A program made the position numbers and the translations under genes. A stretch of DNA of 64,000 nucleotides from UBA10438 sp044238605. GTDB taxonomy: Bacteria > Bacteroidota > Ignavibacteria > Kapaibacteriales > Kapaibacteriaceae. The notes beneath the pieces are model-generated. The model was not told the DNA's origin and made no database searches. It worked only from the letters and a program-made list of their open reading frames with translations. Below, in pieces: positions 26,006-34,286 of this stretch. Numbering within the stretch: position 1 is the stretch's first letter; each line of letters opens with the position of its first letter. The stretch spans positions 124,001 to 188,000 of the forward strand of contig JBIICY010000004.1 of the NCBI GenBank assembly GCA_044238605.1, in the 5' to 3' direction.

Positions 26006-26758
26006 ATGAAGACCTTTGATCACACGGGAAAAGTAGTTGCTGTTACTGGCGGTTCGCGCGGTATCGGCGAAGCAATTGTGCGCAGGCTTGCTGCTGAAGG
26101 GGCGCATGTGTTCGCTACCTATAACTCGCAGCCTGAGCGCGCCGAAGCAGTGGCATCGGAGATTCGCGCTGCCGGTGGTAACGTAACGTACCTTCAGGTA
26201 AACGTCTCGGATGAAGAACAGGTAAAAGGGTTTATCGAGGCTGTTGTTACTCAGGGCGGACGCATCGATGGACTCGTGAACAATGCAGGGATTACCCGAG
26301 ACGGACTCGTGATGCGCATGAGCACAGAGGATTGGACGTCGGTGATCGACACCAATCTTTCAGGTGTGTTCTACGCATGTAGAGCAGCTGCGCGGCCCAT
26401 GATGTCGCAGCGCAGCGGACGCATCGTCAACATCGGTAGCATCGTTGGACTTCAGGGCAATGCCGGACAGGTCAATTACAGCAGCGCCAAGGCAGGCCTT
26501 ATTGGGCTTACAAAGTCGCTCGCCCGCGAACTCGCCAGTCGTAACGTTTTTGTAAATTGCGTCGCTCCGGGCTTTGTAGAAACAGACATGACTGGCAAGC
26601 TCAACGACGAACAAAAGGCCGCCTATTTCGGGTCGATCCCGATGAAGCGCGGTGCTCAGCCGGACGAGATTGCCAGTGTTGTATCGTTTTTCTTGGCACA
26701 GGAGTCGTCATACATCACCGGACAAGTCCTCAATGTAGACGGCGGTCTTGCGATGTAA
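26006..26758 (+). CDS. fabG: 3-oxoacyl-ACP reductase
   Basis: This 250-residue short-chain dehydrogenase reduces 3-oxoacyl-ACP with NADPH. The Rossmann motif GGSRGIGEAIVR is near residue 13, NNAGITRD follows, and the active site is in VNIGSIVGLQGNAGQVNYSSAKAG (serine and Y-x3-K). The family end GQVLNVDGGLAM is complete. It lies 12 nt after fabD and 63 nt before acpP. Confidence 0.97.
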   Translation: MKTFDHTGKVVAVTGGSRGIGEAIVRRLAAEGAHVFATYNSQPERAEAVASEIRAAGGNVTYLQVNVSDEEQVKGFIEAVVTQGGRIDGLVNNAGITRDGLVMRMSTEDWTSVIDTNLSGVFYACRAAARPMMSQRSGRIVNIGSIVGLQGNAGQVNYSSAKAGLIGLTKSLARELASRNVFVNCVAPGFVETDMTGKLNDEQKAAYFGSIPMKRGAQPDEIASVVSFFLAQESSYITGQVLNVDGGLAM

Positions 26759-26821
26759 CAATCGCAAAGCCGTTGTAGATTCGCAATTCAGTTTAACCTC
26801 ATTTCTTTCAAGGGTTTTAAT

Positions 26822-27055
26822 ATGTCAGCAGTGGCACAAAAGGTGACGGAAATCATCGTTGCCAAACTTGGCGTTGAAGAGTCACAAGTAACACCTTCTG
26901 CGTCGTTCACAAGCGACCTCGGTGCAGATTCTCTCGACACCGTTGAGCTCATCATGGAATTCGAAAAGGCGTTCAACCTTACGATCGACGACAGCGATGC
27001 CGAGAAGATCCAAACAGTTGGAGACGCTGTAACGTATATCGAGTCGAAGGCGTAA
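26822..27055 (+). CDS. acpP: Acyl carrier protein
   Basis: This 77-residue acidic protein carries growing acyl chains on 4'-phosphopantetheine. The attachment serine is S37 in GADSLDTVELIMEFE. It is encoded between fabG and fabF, as in most bacteria. A 7-nt tandem repeat array begins 15 nt after the stop and fills the gap before fabF. Confidence 0.98.
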   Translation: MSAVAQKVTEIIVAKLGVEESQVTPSASFTSDLGADSLDTVELIMEFEKAFNLTIDDSDAEKIQTVGDAVTYIESKA

Positions 27056-27070
27056 GGAAGATCGACGAAG

Positions 27071-27098
27071 GTACTAGGTACTAGGTACCAGGTACCTT
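27071..27098. repeat. Four GGTAC-type heptads, opposite in sense to the main array
   Basis: GGTACTA, GGTACTA, GGTACCA and GGTACCT run in tandem. GGTACTA is the reverse complement of TAGTACC, the unit at the far end of the next array (27228-27255), so the two ends could pair into a long hairpin that closes the array. Confidence 0.85.
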
Positions 27099-27122
27099 TT
27101 GATATGTACTATGTCTCCAGTG

Positions 27123-27262
27123 CTAGTCCCTAGTCCCTAGTCCCTAGTCCCTAGTCCCTAGTCCCTAGTCCCTAGTCCCTAGTCCCTAGTCCCTAGTCCC
27201 TAGTCCCTAGTCCCTAGTCCCTAGTCCCTAGTACCTAGTACCTAGTACCTAGTACCTAGTCC
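27123..27262. repeat. 20-unit heptanucleotide array between acpP and fabF
   Basis: Twenty perfect 7-nt units are read from the sequence: 15 CTAGTCC, then 4 CTAGTAC, then 1 CTAGTCC. The reverse strand reads GGGACTA repeated, so GGG tracts spaced by 4 nt satisfy the G-quadruplex pattern many times over on the template strand of the operon. The array ends 30 nt before the fabF start. No coding function is seen. It is the longest array of the window's heptad family. Confidence 0.97.
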
Positions 27263-27292
27263 CTTTACTTTTCTTCACCACAGGTTATAACT

Positions 27293-28549
27293 ATGTCGAG
27301 AGTGATCCCACGTATTGTCATTACAGGTGTTGGAGCCGTTACCCCAATCGGGAATACGGCTGCTGACTATTGGCAGGGACTGATGGAAGGCCGCTCTGGT
27401 GCTGGCCCTATCACACGTTTCGATCCGGAGCACTTCGACACGAAGTTTGCCTGTGAGGTAAAGAACTACGACCCTACACAGCATATCACTCGTAAAGAGG
27501 TTCAGCGAATGGACCTCTTTACGCAGTATGCTATGTCGTGTGCGGTTATGGCTGTTGAAGATTCTGGGCTCAACATCGAAGCTGTGAACCACGAGCGTGC
27601 CGGGGTAGTCTTTGGCTCGGGCATTGGTGGTATGTGGACGAATCACATTCAGCAGCAGGCGCTCTTCGAACGTGATGGCAAGCCCGATCGGATTTCACCG
27701 TTCTTTGTGCCGATGCTTATTTCTGACATTGCCGCAGGACACATTGCTATTCGATACGGTTTCAAAGGACCGAACTACGCAACAGTGTCGGCTTGCGCAA
27801 CGTCTTCGCATGCTATCGCAGATGCATTTATGATCATGCAGCGAGGTATGGCGGACGTCATGCTGGCAGGCGGCTCCGAAGCATCCGTATGTCCTATGGG
27901 CATCGGTGGATTCAATGCCATGAAGGCCCTTTCCACACGTAACGATGATCCTCACACAGCAAGCCGTCCGTTCGATCTCGACCGCGATGGGTTTGTGATG
28001 GGTGAAGGGGGCGGTGTAATCGTGATGGAAACCCTCGAACACGCCATGAACCGCGGTGCGAATATCCTGGCCGAGATCGTTGGTATTGGTCTTACTGATG
28101 ATGCATTCCACATCACGCAGCCAGCTCCGGGCGGAGAAGGCGCTGTGCGGTCGATGAAGATGGCAATTCAGGACGCCGGTCTTGAGCCAACGGATATCGA
28201 CTACATCAATGCGCACGGCACGTCCACGCCGTTCAACGACAAGGGCGAATCTGCCGCCATCCGCACCGTATTCGGCGATCATGCAGATGCACTGTTAGTA
28301 AGCTCAACGAAGTCTATGACTGGCCACCTCCTCGGGGCCGCGGGCGCTATCGAAGCCATCGCAACGGTTCTGGCGATCAATAAGGGCATAGCGCCCCCTA
28401 CGATCAATCAGATCACTCCAGATCCAGACTGCACGCTGAATTATGTTGCCAACAAGCCTCAGAACAAGCAAATACGTGCTGCTCTGAGCAACACCTTCGG
28501 CTTTGGGGGACACAACGCAACGTTGTGTTTCAAGGCCTTTGCAGAATAA
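27293..28549 (+). CDS. fabF: Beta-ketoacyl-ACP synthase II
   Basis: This 418-residue thiolase-fold enzyme elongates acyl-ACP with malonyl-ACP. The catalytic cysteine is in SACATSSHAIADA, and the two histidines are in INAHGTSTPFND and STKSMTGHLLGAAGA. The N-terminal VVITGVGAVTPIG-like segment (IVITGVGAVTPIGN) is conserved. It is separated from acpP by the heptad array, so its expression might depend on read-through of that array or on a separate promoter. Confidence 0.97.
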   Translation: MSRVIPRIVITGVGAVTPIGNTAADYWQGLMEGRSGAGPITRFDPEHFDTKFACEVKNYDPTQHITRKEVQRMDLFTQYAMSCAVMAVEDSGLNIEAVNHERAGVVFGSGIGGMWTNHIQQQALFERDGKPDRISPFFVPMLISDIAAGHIAIRYGFKGPNYATVSACATSSHAIADAFMIMQRGMADVMLAGGSEASVCPMGIGGFNAMKALSTRNDDPHTASRPFDLDRDGFVMGEGGGVIVMETLEHAMNRGANILAEIVGIGLTDDAFHITQPAPGGEGAVRSMKMAIQDAGLEPTDIDYINAHGTSTPFNDKGESAAIRTVFGDHADALLVSSTKSMTGHLLGAAGAIEAIATVLAINKGIAPPTINQITPDPDCTLNYVANKPQNKQIRAALSNTFGFGGHNATLCFKAFAE

Positions 28550-28576
28550 GATCCTTCTCACCAGCCGGAATAGGTT

Positions 28577-29425
28577 GTGAAAGACATTGTTCGTCAGCTC
28601 TACGCGAATCTGCTGAAATTCACAGCACTGCGCGGCAACGCCTCGAACGCAGCATTTAAAGAAATCTTCCCCCCGATGGGGCTCTTGGACGATGAACGTG
28701 TGCGCAATCTCGAAGAGATCCTCGGCGTAACGATTCATCTTCCCTCGCTCTACGAACAGGCTCTTACACACCGTAGTTACCTACAGGTAGCAAACACGCC
28801 AGATCACCGTTCCAATGAGCGCCTGGAGTTTCTTGGTGATGCTATTCTCGGTATGGTAACAGCAGAGTACTTGTTCTACAACAACCGCGAAGTGCTCGAG
28901 GGCGAGCTCACGAAGATGCGGTCGTGGATCGTGAACAAGAAGTCGCTGGCAGTCTGCGCGCGCGCACTGCAGCTGGATACCTACCTGTTCTTGAGCTATT
29001 CGGCAAATCAATCGCTTCAGCGCGGTAATGACTCAATGCTAGCCGATGCCTTGGAATCGGTGATCGCTGCGATCTATCTCGACAGAGGCTTTGAAGAAGT
29101 CCGCAGATTCATTGTAGAAAAACTCCTACCGATCATGGTGCGAGAATCTCTCGTGCACGACACTAACTTCAAGAGTTTGCTCCTCGAATCTGTCCAGGGC
29201 AGGGGGCATGCAGCACCACGCTACGTGGTTGTGAAAGAGGAAGGTCCGGATCACGAAAAGCACTTTACTGTGAACGTTATCGTGGACGATAACGTGATTG
29301 GAACCGGATCCGGCAAAAACAAAAAAGAGGCAGAACAGGCGGCGGCAGAAAGTGGGATGACCTACCTCGCAACAAATCCGAAGTGGAAGCGTCAGCGTGA
29401 TAAGCCGCCAACTGATGCATCATGA
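28577..29425 (+). CDS. rnc: Ribonuclease III
   Basis: This 282-residue double-strand RNA endonuclease processes rRNA and mRNA. The signature NERLEFLGDAILGMV (metal-binding acidic residues) and ADALESVIAAIYLDRGF are in the catalytic domain (about 45-185). A double-strand RNA-binding domain follows (about 195-265, with GSGKNKKEAEQAAAE). The N-terminus has ~45 extra residues before the RNase III core. The start is GTG 28577. The rnc gene after fabF is a conserved arrangement; the end overlaps the next start as ATGA. Confidence 0.96.
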   Translation: MKDIVRQLYANLLKFTALRGNASNAAFKEIFPPMGLLDDERVRNLEEILGVTIHLPSLYEQALTHRSYLQVANTPDHRSNERLEFLGDAILGMVTAEYLFYNNREVLEGELTKMRSWIVNKKSLAVCARALQLDTYLFLSYSANQSLQRGNDSMLADALESVIAAIYLDRGFEEVRRFIVEKLLPIMVRESLVHDTNFKSLLLESVQGRGHAAPRYVVVKEEGPDHEKHFTVNVIVDDNVIGTGSGKNKKEAEQAAAESGMTYLATNPKWKRQRDKPPTDAS

Positions 29426-32400
29426 AGCCCCCTACAATTACCCTCGTTCTCGCCCTTAGTATCCTGTTTGCCGCATCTAGCGTGCAGGCACAAATGCTCG
29501 GCGGATTTACGCCGTTTGGAAAGAACAAGAAGCAGTACGAGAAATTCAACTGGCGCTATATCTCCTCAGCCAATTTTGATGTGTACTTCCACGGCAGCAA
29601 GCCCGACCTTGCCCGGTACACATCGCGCGAAGCAGAGATTGCGCTCACAACGATTCAGGAGCAGCTAGGGTATACGATCACCAAGCGTATCACGTTCATC
29701 GTGTATAACTCGCACAATCAGTTCCAGCAGACGAACGTGATTAGCGAGATGATGACCGAGGGCATTGGTGGCGTTACCGAACTGTTCAAAAACCGCATCG
29801 TCGTTCCCTTTGAAGGCGACTATTCAAAGTTCCGTCATGTTGTGCACCACGAACTGGTCCACGCCGTTCTGAACGACATGTTCTATGGCGGCAGCATACA
29901 GTCACTCGTAAACAACCCTAACGCCGTACGTATCCCACTCTGGATGAACGAGGGATTTGCCGAGTTCTCCAGTGCTGATGGTATGGATGTGAAGACCGAC
30001 ATGTTCATGCGTGATGTGGCCGTAAGTGAGTATCTACGGGGCTTTGATCAGCTTAACGGATACTTCGCCTACCGTGGTGGACAGGCCTTTTGGACGTATG
30101 TGGCCAACACATACGGCAAAGCAAAAATCGGTATGGTGTTCAACGCACTGCGCATGACGCGTGATTTGGACCAGGCGTTTATGTCGGCCTTCAAAATGAA
30201 CGTCGAAGACATGTCCGAGCGCTGGGTCAAGGAAGAGAAGAAGTACTACTTCCCCGATGTAGGCAAATACGAGTATGTAGAAGACTTCGCAAAGCGCCTT
30301 ACGAATCACCAGAAGGACGATAACTTCTACAACACATCGCCGGCGATTTCGCCCAATGGTGACCGTGTTGCGTTTATCTCCGACAGAGGAAGCGGCACCT
30401 TTGGTGTGTATCTGATGAACCTTAAGACGAAGGAAGTAGAAGAACTCGTAACAAGCGGACGCAGCGCGGATTTCGAAGAGCTGAACTTTCTTACGCCCGG
30501 CATTTCGTGGAACCCTAAGGGCACCAAGCTTGCCGTAGCTGGTAAGGCTCCTGGTCAGGATGCGATCTACATCGTAGATGTTACTTCTGGTGACTACGAT
30601 CGCATAACCCTGAACATGCAGACGATAGGGGGCGTGGCATGGTCTCCAGATGGACGCCGCATTGCATTTGATGCCGATACAGGGGGCAAGCAGCGGGACA
30701 TCTACATCTACGACACGTTCAAGAAGACCACGTCCAAACTCACCAACGACATCTTCACAGACCAGACACCTGTATGGTCTCCTGATGGTGCATACGTGTA
30801 CTTCATCTCCGACCGCATGGCATATCTATCGCAGGCTGATGTGCCGTTGGGCTTTGATCTTGCCAAGCACGACGTGGATTCACGTGATATCTATCGCGTC
30901 CCGCTTGCTGGCGGCTCTATTGAGCGCATCACAGAAGATCCAGACGTAGGGAAGTACTCGCTTGCTATCGCACCAAAGGGCAACACCATGCTCTACGTTG
31001 CTGATTACAACGGCATCAGCAACCTGTGGAAGATGGACCTTGCAACCAAGAGCCGAGTGCCCCTTACCAATTCGCTGCAGGAAGTTTCGCAGATCTCGCT
31101 TTCGCTTGACGGCACAAAGCTGATGTTTGCTTCCCAGAACCGTGTAGGATATGACCTGTTCCAGCTGGATTTTCCACTGGAGCTCAAGGCCAAGGATACG
31201 CTTCCGGTAACGCTGTTTCAGAAGCAGCGAATGCAGGAGCGCAATGCTCTTACGGAGATTATCAGCAAAAGGGCAGAACCAACAGCCGCAGAGACATTTA
31301 GCTACGGGAACTTCGATGTTGATCTAGCAGATCAGAAGTCCGTAAAGCCCAATGAAGACCTCGTAGTCTCGCCTGACGGAAACCTTTCCGAGGACGGAGA
31401 CCAAGGCTATGACACCGTCTCTGCTGTAAGCGACTACAAGGTTGCCTTCTCGCCCGACATCGTAACGGGCAATGCTGGGTTTGACAACTTCCTCGGCGCA
31501 ACGGGTCAGATAGACATGCTATTCTCCGATATGATGGGCGATCACGAGATCTACCTTCGTGCTAACCTTTTTTACGATCTAAACAACAGCAGCATATTCC
31601 TCTCCTACAGCTACCTTCCAAACCTGATAGACCTGCGCATTGCGGCATTTCAAAACGCTGGTTTCCTTGAGCGTGCAAGTCAGTTTGGTCTGAACTGGTA
31701 TCGTGTGCGCAGTTATGGTCTGGACTTCCAGGCATCCTACCCATTTACCCGCTACACGAGAGTAGATGCAGGCTTACAGGTGTTGGGCCTTTCGCAGAAC
31801 AATCTGGACGTGCCGCAGGAACAGCTGCCATCGCTCTTCGTAACCGTGCCAAGTGTGTCATTCGTGCTTGATGACGGCATCTGGGGCATGTGGGCGCCGA
31901 TGAAGGGCACCAGACTAAACCTTACCGTAGAGGGCTCGCCCAAATGGTCGGGTAAGGGGCTAGAGTTTGCCACAGCACGTCTTGATGCACGTCACTACAT
32001 CCATTTAGGCGGAATGTACTCGTTTGCGCTGCGTGGCACGGCTGGTATAAGCGCCGGAACCGAGGCGCAGAAGTTTTACATCGGTGGAACCGATAATCTG
32101 ATCTCGCAGTCAAACGGACGTATTCGTGCATGGCCATTCGTCAACGTAGAAGACTTCATGTTTACGCGTCCAGGGTGGCCCCTTCGCGGATGGAGTATCA
32201 ACGAGCGCAATGGCTCACAGTTCTTCGTTACCAACGTCGAGTTCCGTTTCCCGTTCCTCTTTGCGTTCAAGGCTGGCCCCATTCCATCGCTGTTTCAGGG
32301 TATGCAGGCACAGTTCTTCTTTGACGCAGGCAATGCGTACTGGGAATCGTTCAATCAAGCACTGCAGCGCGGAGGAGACTACAACACGGGAGATATGCTC

Positions 32401-32532
32401 AAGAGCGTTGGTGTTGGCGTGCGCAACGTTGCACTCGGCCTGCCGCTGCGCATCGATGTTGCGTGGCGCTTTGAGCAAACTGGTGGTATGTCTGCTCCGG
32501 TGTGGATGTTCTCACTCGGTGGTGACTTTTGA
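29422..32532 (+). CDS. Exported metallopeptidase / beta-propeller / BamA-like barrel fusion
   Basis: This 1036-residue protein has a signal peptide (1-23), then a gluzincin peptidase-like domain with HELVH at 143-147 and a downstream glutamate in NEGFAEF (E181). Next come WD40/TolB-type PD40 repeats, such as AISPNGDRVAFISDRG, AWSPDGRRIAFDADTG and VWSPDGAYVYFISDR (about 300-560). The C-terminal part is a surface-antigen (BamA/Omp85) beta-barrel, with FFFDAGNAYW and a final aromatic WMFSLGGDF. This architecture places it in the outer membrane with a periplasmic propeller. It overlaps rnc by ATGA, and its end overlaps the convergent yigZ gene by 21 nt. The substrate is unknown. Confidence 0.85.
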   Translation: MKPPTITLVLALSILFAASSVQAQMLGGFTPFGKNKKQYEKFNWRYISSANFDVYFHGSKPDLARYTSREAEIALTTIQEQLGYTITKRITFIVYNSHNQFQQTNVISEMMTEGIGGVTELFKNRIVVPFEGDYSKFRHVVHHELVHAVLNDMFYGGSIQSLVNNPNAVRIPLWMNEGFAEFSSADGMDVKTDMFMRDVAVSEYLRGFDQLNGYFAYRGGQAFWTYVANTYGKAKIGMVFNALRMTRDLDQAFMSAFKMNVEDMSERWVKEEKKYYFPDVGKYEYVEDFAKRLTNHQKDDNFYNTSPAISPNGDRVAFISDRGSGTFGVYLMNLKTKEVEELVTSGRSADFEELNFLTPGISWNPKGTKLAVAGKAPGQDAIYIVDVTSGDYDRITLNMQTIGGVAWSPDGRRIAFDADTGGKQRDIYIYDTFKKTTSKLTNDIFTDQTPVWSPDGAYVYFISDRMAYLSQADVPLGFDLAKHDVDSRDIYRVPLAGGSIERITEDPDVGKYSLAIAPKGNTMLYVADYNGISNLWKMDLATKSRVPLTNSLQEVSQISLSLDGTKLMFASQNRVGYDLFQLDFPLELKAKDTLPVTLFQKQRMQERNALTEIISKRAEPTAAETFSYGNFDVDLADQKSVKPNEDLVVSPDGNLSEDGDQGYDTVSAVSDYKVAFSPDIVTGNAGFDNFLGATGQIDMLFSDMMGDHEIYLRANLFYDLNNSSIFLSYSYLPNLIDLRIAAFQNAGFLERASQFGLNWYRVRSYGLDFQASYPFTRYTRVDAGLQVLGLSQNNLDVPQEQLPSLFVTVPSVSFVLDDGIWGMWAPMKGTRLNLTVEGSPKWSGKGLEFATARLDARHYIHLGGMYSFALRGTAGISAGTEAQKFYIGGTDNLISQSNGRIRAWPFVNVEDFMFTRPGWPLRGWSINERNGSQFFVTNVEFRFPFLFAFKAGPIPSLFQGMQAQFFFDAGNAYWESFNQALQRGGDYNTGDMLKSVGVGVRNVALGLPLRIDVAWRFEQTGGMSAPVWMFSLGGDF

Positions 32533-33126
32533 GTATCCCGCTCGGGAGTTCGTGCGGGCAATGATCTCCTGCTGGAGAAACTCCCGATGTGCTTCGGCAA
32601 TATTCACATCAAAGCTGATGGCATCGCCATATGTTGCTTCGAACTCAGCGCCTACCTCTTCAAGCAGTCTGGTGATAACAGACACATCATCGTATAGGCA
32701 GTGCACCGTAAGCTTCATACGCGGCTCTACTAGCACCGATTTGCAGGCATCGATAGCCCCTTGGCCAGCCTCTGCATAGGCCCGTGCGAGAGGTCCTACA
32801 CCGAGCTTTACGCCCCCATAGTAGCGCACAACTACAACCATGCAGTCCGAGAGCTTTGCACGCTGCAACGCAAAAAGAAGGGGCTTACCGGCCGTACCGG
32901 AGGGCTCGCCATCGTCGGACATGCGAGACTCGAGTCCGTACGGACCCAACCTGTACGCAAAGCAATGATGCACGGCATCCCAGTACTCCTTTCGGATAGA
33001 ATCGAGAAACTCCTGCGCCTTTTGCTTGGTTTGCACCGGCACGAGAAAAGCCCGAAAGACTGAGCGTTTGATGGTAATTTCGAACTCGCTTTGGCTCGTT
33101 ACCGTATGGTAGGGTTGAAAGGACAT
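32512..33126 (-). CDS. yigZ: YigZ/IMPACT family protein
   Basis: This 204-residue protein belongs to the YigZ (IMPACT, UPF0029) family, with an N-terminal domain containing FLDSIRKEYWDAVHHCFAYRLG and DDGEPSGTAGKPLL, and a C-terminal ferredoxin-like domain. The family is tied to translation-stress regulation, but the bacterial role is not firmly known. The start given is ATG at 33126 (MSFQPYHTV); a longer frame runs upstream into bshA. The start lies 6 nt after TACCTTTG on the minus strand. The gene converges with the large fusion gene and diverges from bshA. Confidence 0.9.
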   Translation of the reverse strand: MSFQPYHTVTSQSEFEITIKRSVFRAFLVPVQTKQKAQEFLDSIRKEYWDAVHHCFAYRLGPYGLESRMSDDGEPSGTAGKPLLFALQRAKLSDCMVVVVRYYGGVKLGVGPLARAYAEAGQGAIDACKSVLVEPRMKLTVHCLYDDVSVITRLLEEVGAEFEATYGDAISFDVNIAEAHREFLQQEIIARTNSRAGYSKVTTE

Positions 33127-33132
33127 CTGATA

Positions 33133-33140
33133 CAAAGGTA
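33133..33140 (-). promoter_or_regulatory. TACCTTTG promoter box before yigZ
   Basis: On the minus strand TACCTTTG matches TAnnTTTG. The yigZ ATG follows after 6 nt (TATCAG), so the mRNA is predicted to be leaderless or nearly so. Confidence 0.55.
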
Positions 33141-33143
33141 GAT

Positions 33144-34271
33144 ATGCGCATTGGAATGGTCTGCTACCCAACCTATGGCGGTAGCGGAATCTTGGCCACA
33201 GAACTCGGACATGAGCTCGCAAAACGCGGGCATTGCGTGCATTTTATCACGTATGCGCAGCCGATGCGGCTGGATAGGTTTCAGGACAACATCTTCTACC
33301 ACGAGGTAGAGACACCGTCGTATCCGCTGATGGAGTTCAACCAATACACGTTGGCTCTGGCAGGCAAGATCCTGGATGTTGCCAAGTATGAGCAGCTGGA
33401 TGTTGTGCATGTTCACTATGCAATTCCGCATGCTATTAGCGCATATCTCGCAAAAGAGATCTCACAGACCACTCGCCCCCTCAAACTTGTGACAACGCTT
33501 CATGGAACAGACATCACACTTGTTGGCATGGAGCCTACGTTTCATCCGATTGTGAAGTTTTCGCTGGAAAAGTCTGACGTGGTGACGGCTGTCTCTGGGT
33601 TTCTGCAGGAGAAGACACGGCAGAGCTTCGGAAACGATCTTGATATCAAGGTTATCCCAAACTTTGTTGACACCAAGGTATACGTCCGCAACGAGAACTC
33701 TGCTGTAGCATCAAAGGTCCGCGGCGATGCAGACTTTGTCCTGATGCACGTCTCAAACTTCCGTCCAGTAAAGCGCGTGCAGGACTGCATCCGCATCCTT
33801 GCCGAAGTGCGCAAGAGCGTGAATGCACGCCTGGTCTTCGTAGGAGACGGACCCGAGCGTTCTGATGCAGAGCGCCTGTGCCGTGAGCTGGACGTAGTAG
33901 ACCACGTACTCTTCCTCGGAAAACAGTCGGGTCTGCCCGAGCTGCTTTCATCTGCCGATATCTTCCTCTTGCCATCGCAGCAGGAGAGCTTTGGTTTGTC
34001 GGCACTCGAAGCCATGAGCTGTTCTGTTCCTGTTGTTGCCACCAACATCGGCGGTATCCCCGAAGTGGTGCGTCACGACGAAACAGGCTTTGTAGCTGAA
34101 CTTGGAGACGTGCACCGAATGGCCAAGTATTGTCTCGACCTGCTGAATCATCCAAAGAAACTTGCCGCGTTTCGCGAGAATGCGCGCCAGCGCGTAATCG
34201 ACCATTTCGACATCAACACCATCGTACCGATGTACGAAGACGTGTATAACCTAGCTATTTCGAAACCATAA
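33144..34271 (+). CDS. bshA: N-acetyl-alpha-D-glucosaminyl L-malate synthase
   Basis: This 375-residue GT4-family glycosyltransferase makes GlcNAc-malate, the first step of bacillithiol synthesis. The N-terminus MRIGMVCYPTYGGSGILATELG and the HVHYAIPHAISAYLA region are close to BshA. The C-terminal half has LPSQQESFGLSALEAMSC, with the EX7E nucleotide-sugar motif (E...E). Bacillithiol is the low-molecular-weight thiol of Firmicutes and of many Bacteroidota and Chlorobiota, which agrees with the other taxonomic hints. bshB and bshC are not in the window. Confidence 0.92.
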   Translation: MRIGMVCYPTYGGSGILATELGHELAKRGHCVHFITYAQPMRLDRFQDNIFYHEVETPSYPLMEFNQYTLALAGKILDVAKYEQLDVVHVHYAIPHAISAYLAKEISQTTRPLKLVTTLHGTDITLVGMEPTFHPIVKFSLEKSDVVTAVSGFLQEKTRQSFGNDLDIKVIPNFVDTKVYVRNENSAVASKVRGDADFVLMHVSNFRPVKRVQDCIRILAEVRKSVNARLVFVGDGPERSDAERLCRELDVVDHVLFLGKQSGLPELLSSADIFLLPSQQESFGLSALEAMSCSVPVVATNIGGIPEVVRHDETGFVAELGDVHRMAKYCLDLLNHPKKLAAFRENARQRVIDHFDINTIVPMYEDVYNLAISKP

Positions 34272-34286
34272 CTTCTTTTACGAAAC

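Noticed and set aside
27123..27262. CRISPR array
   Set aside because: Units are 7 nt with no spacers between them; it is a simple tandem repeat.
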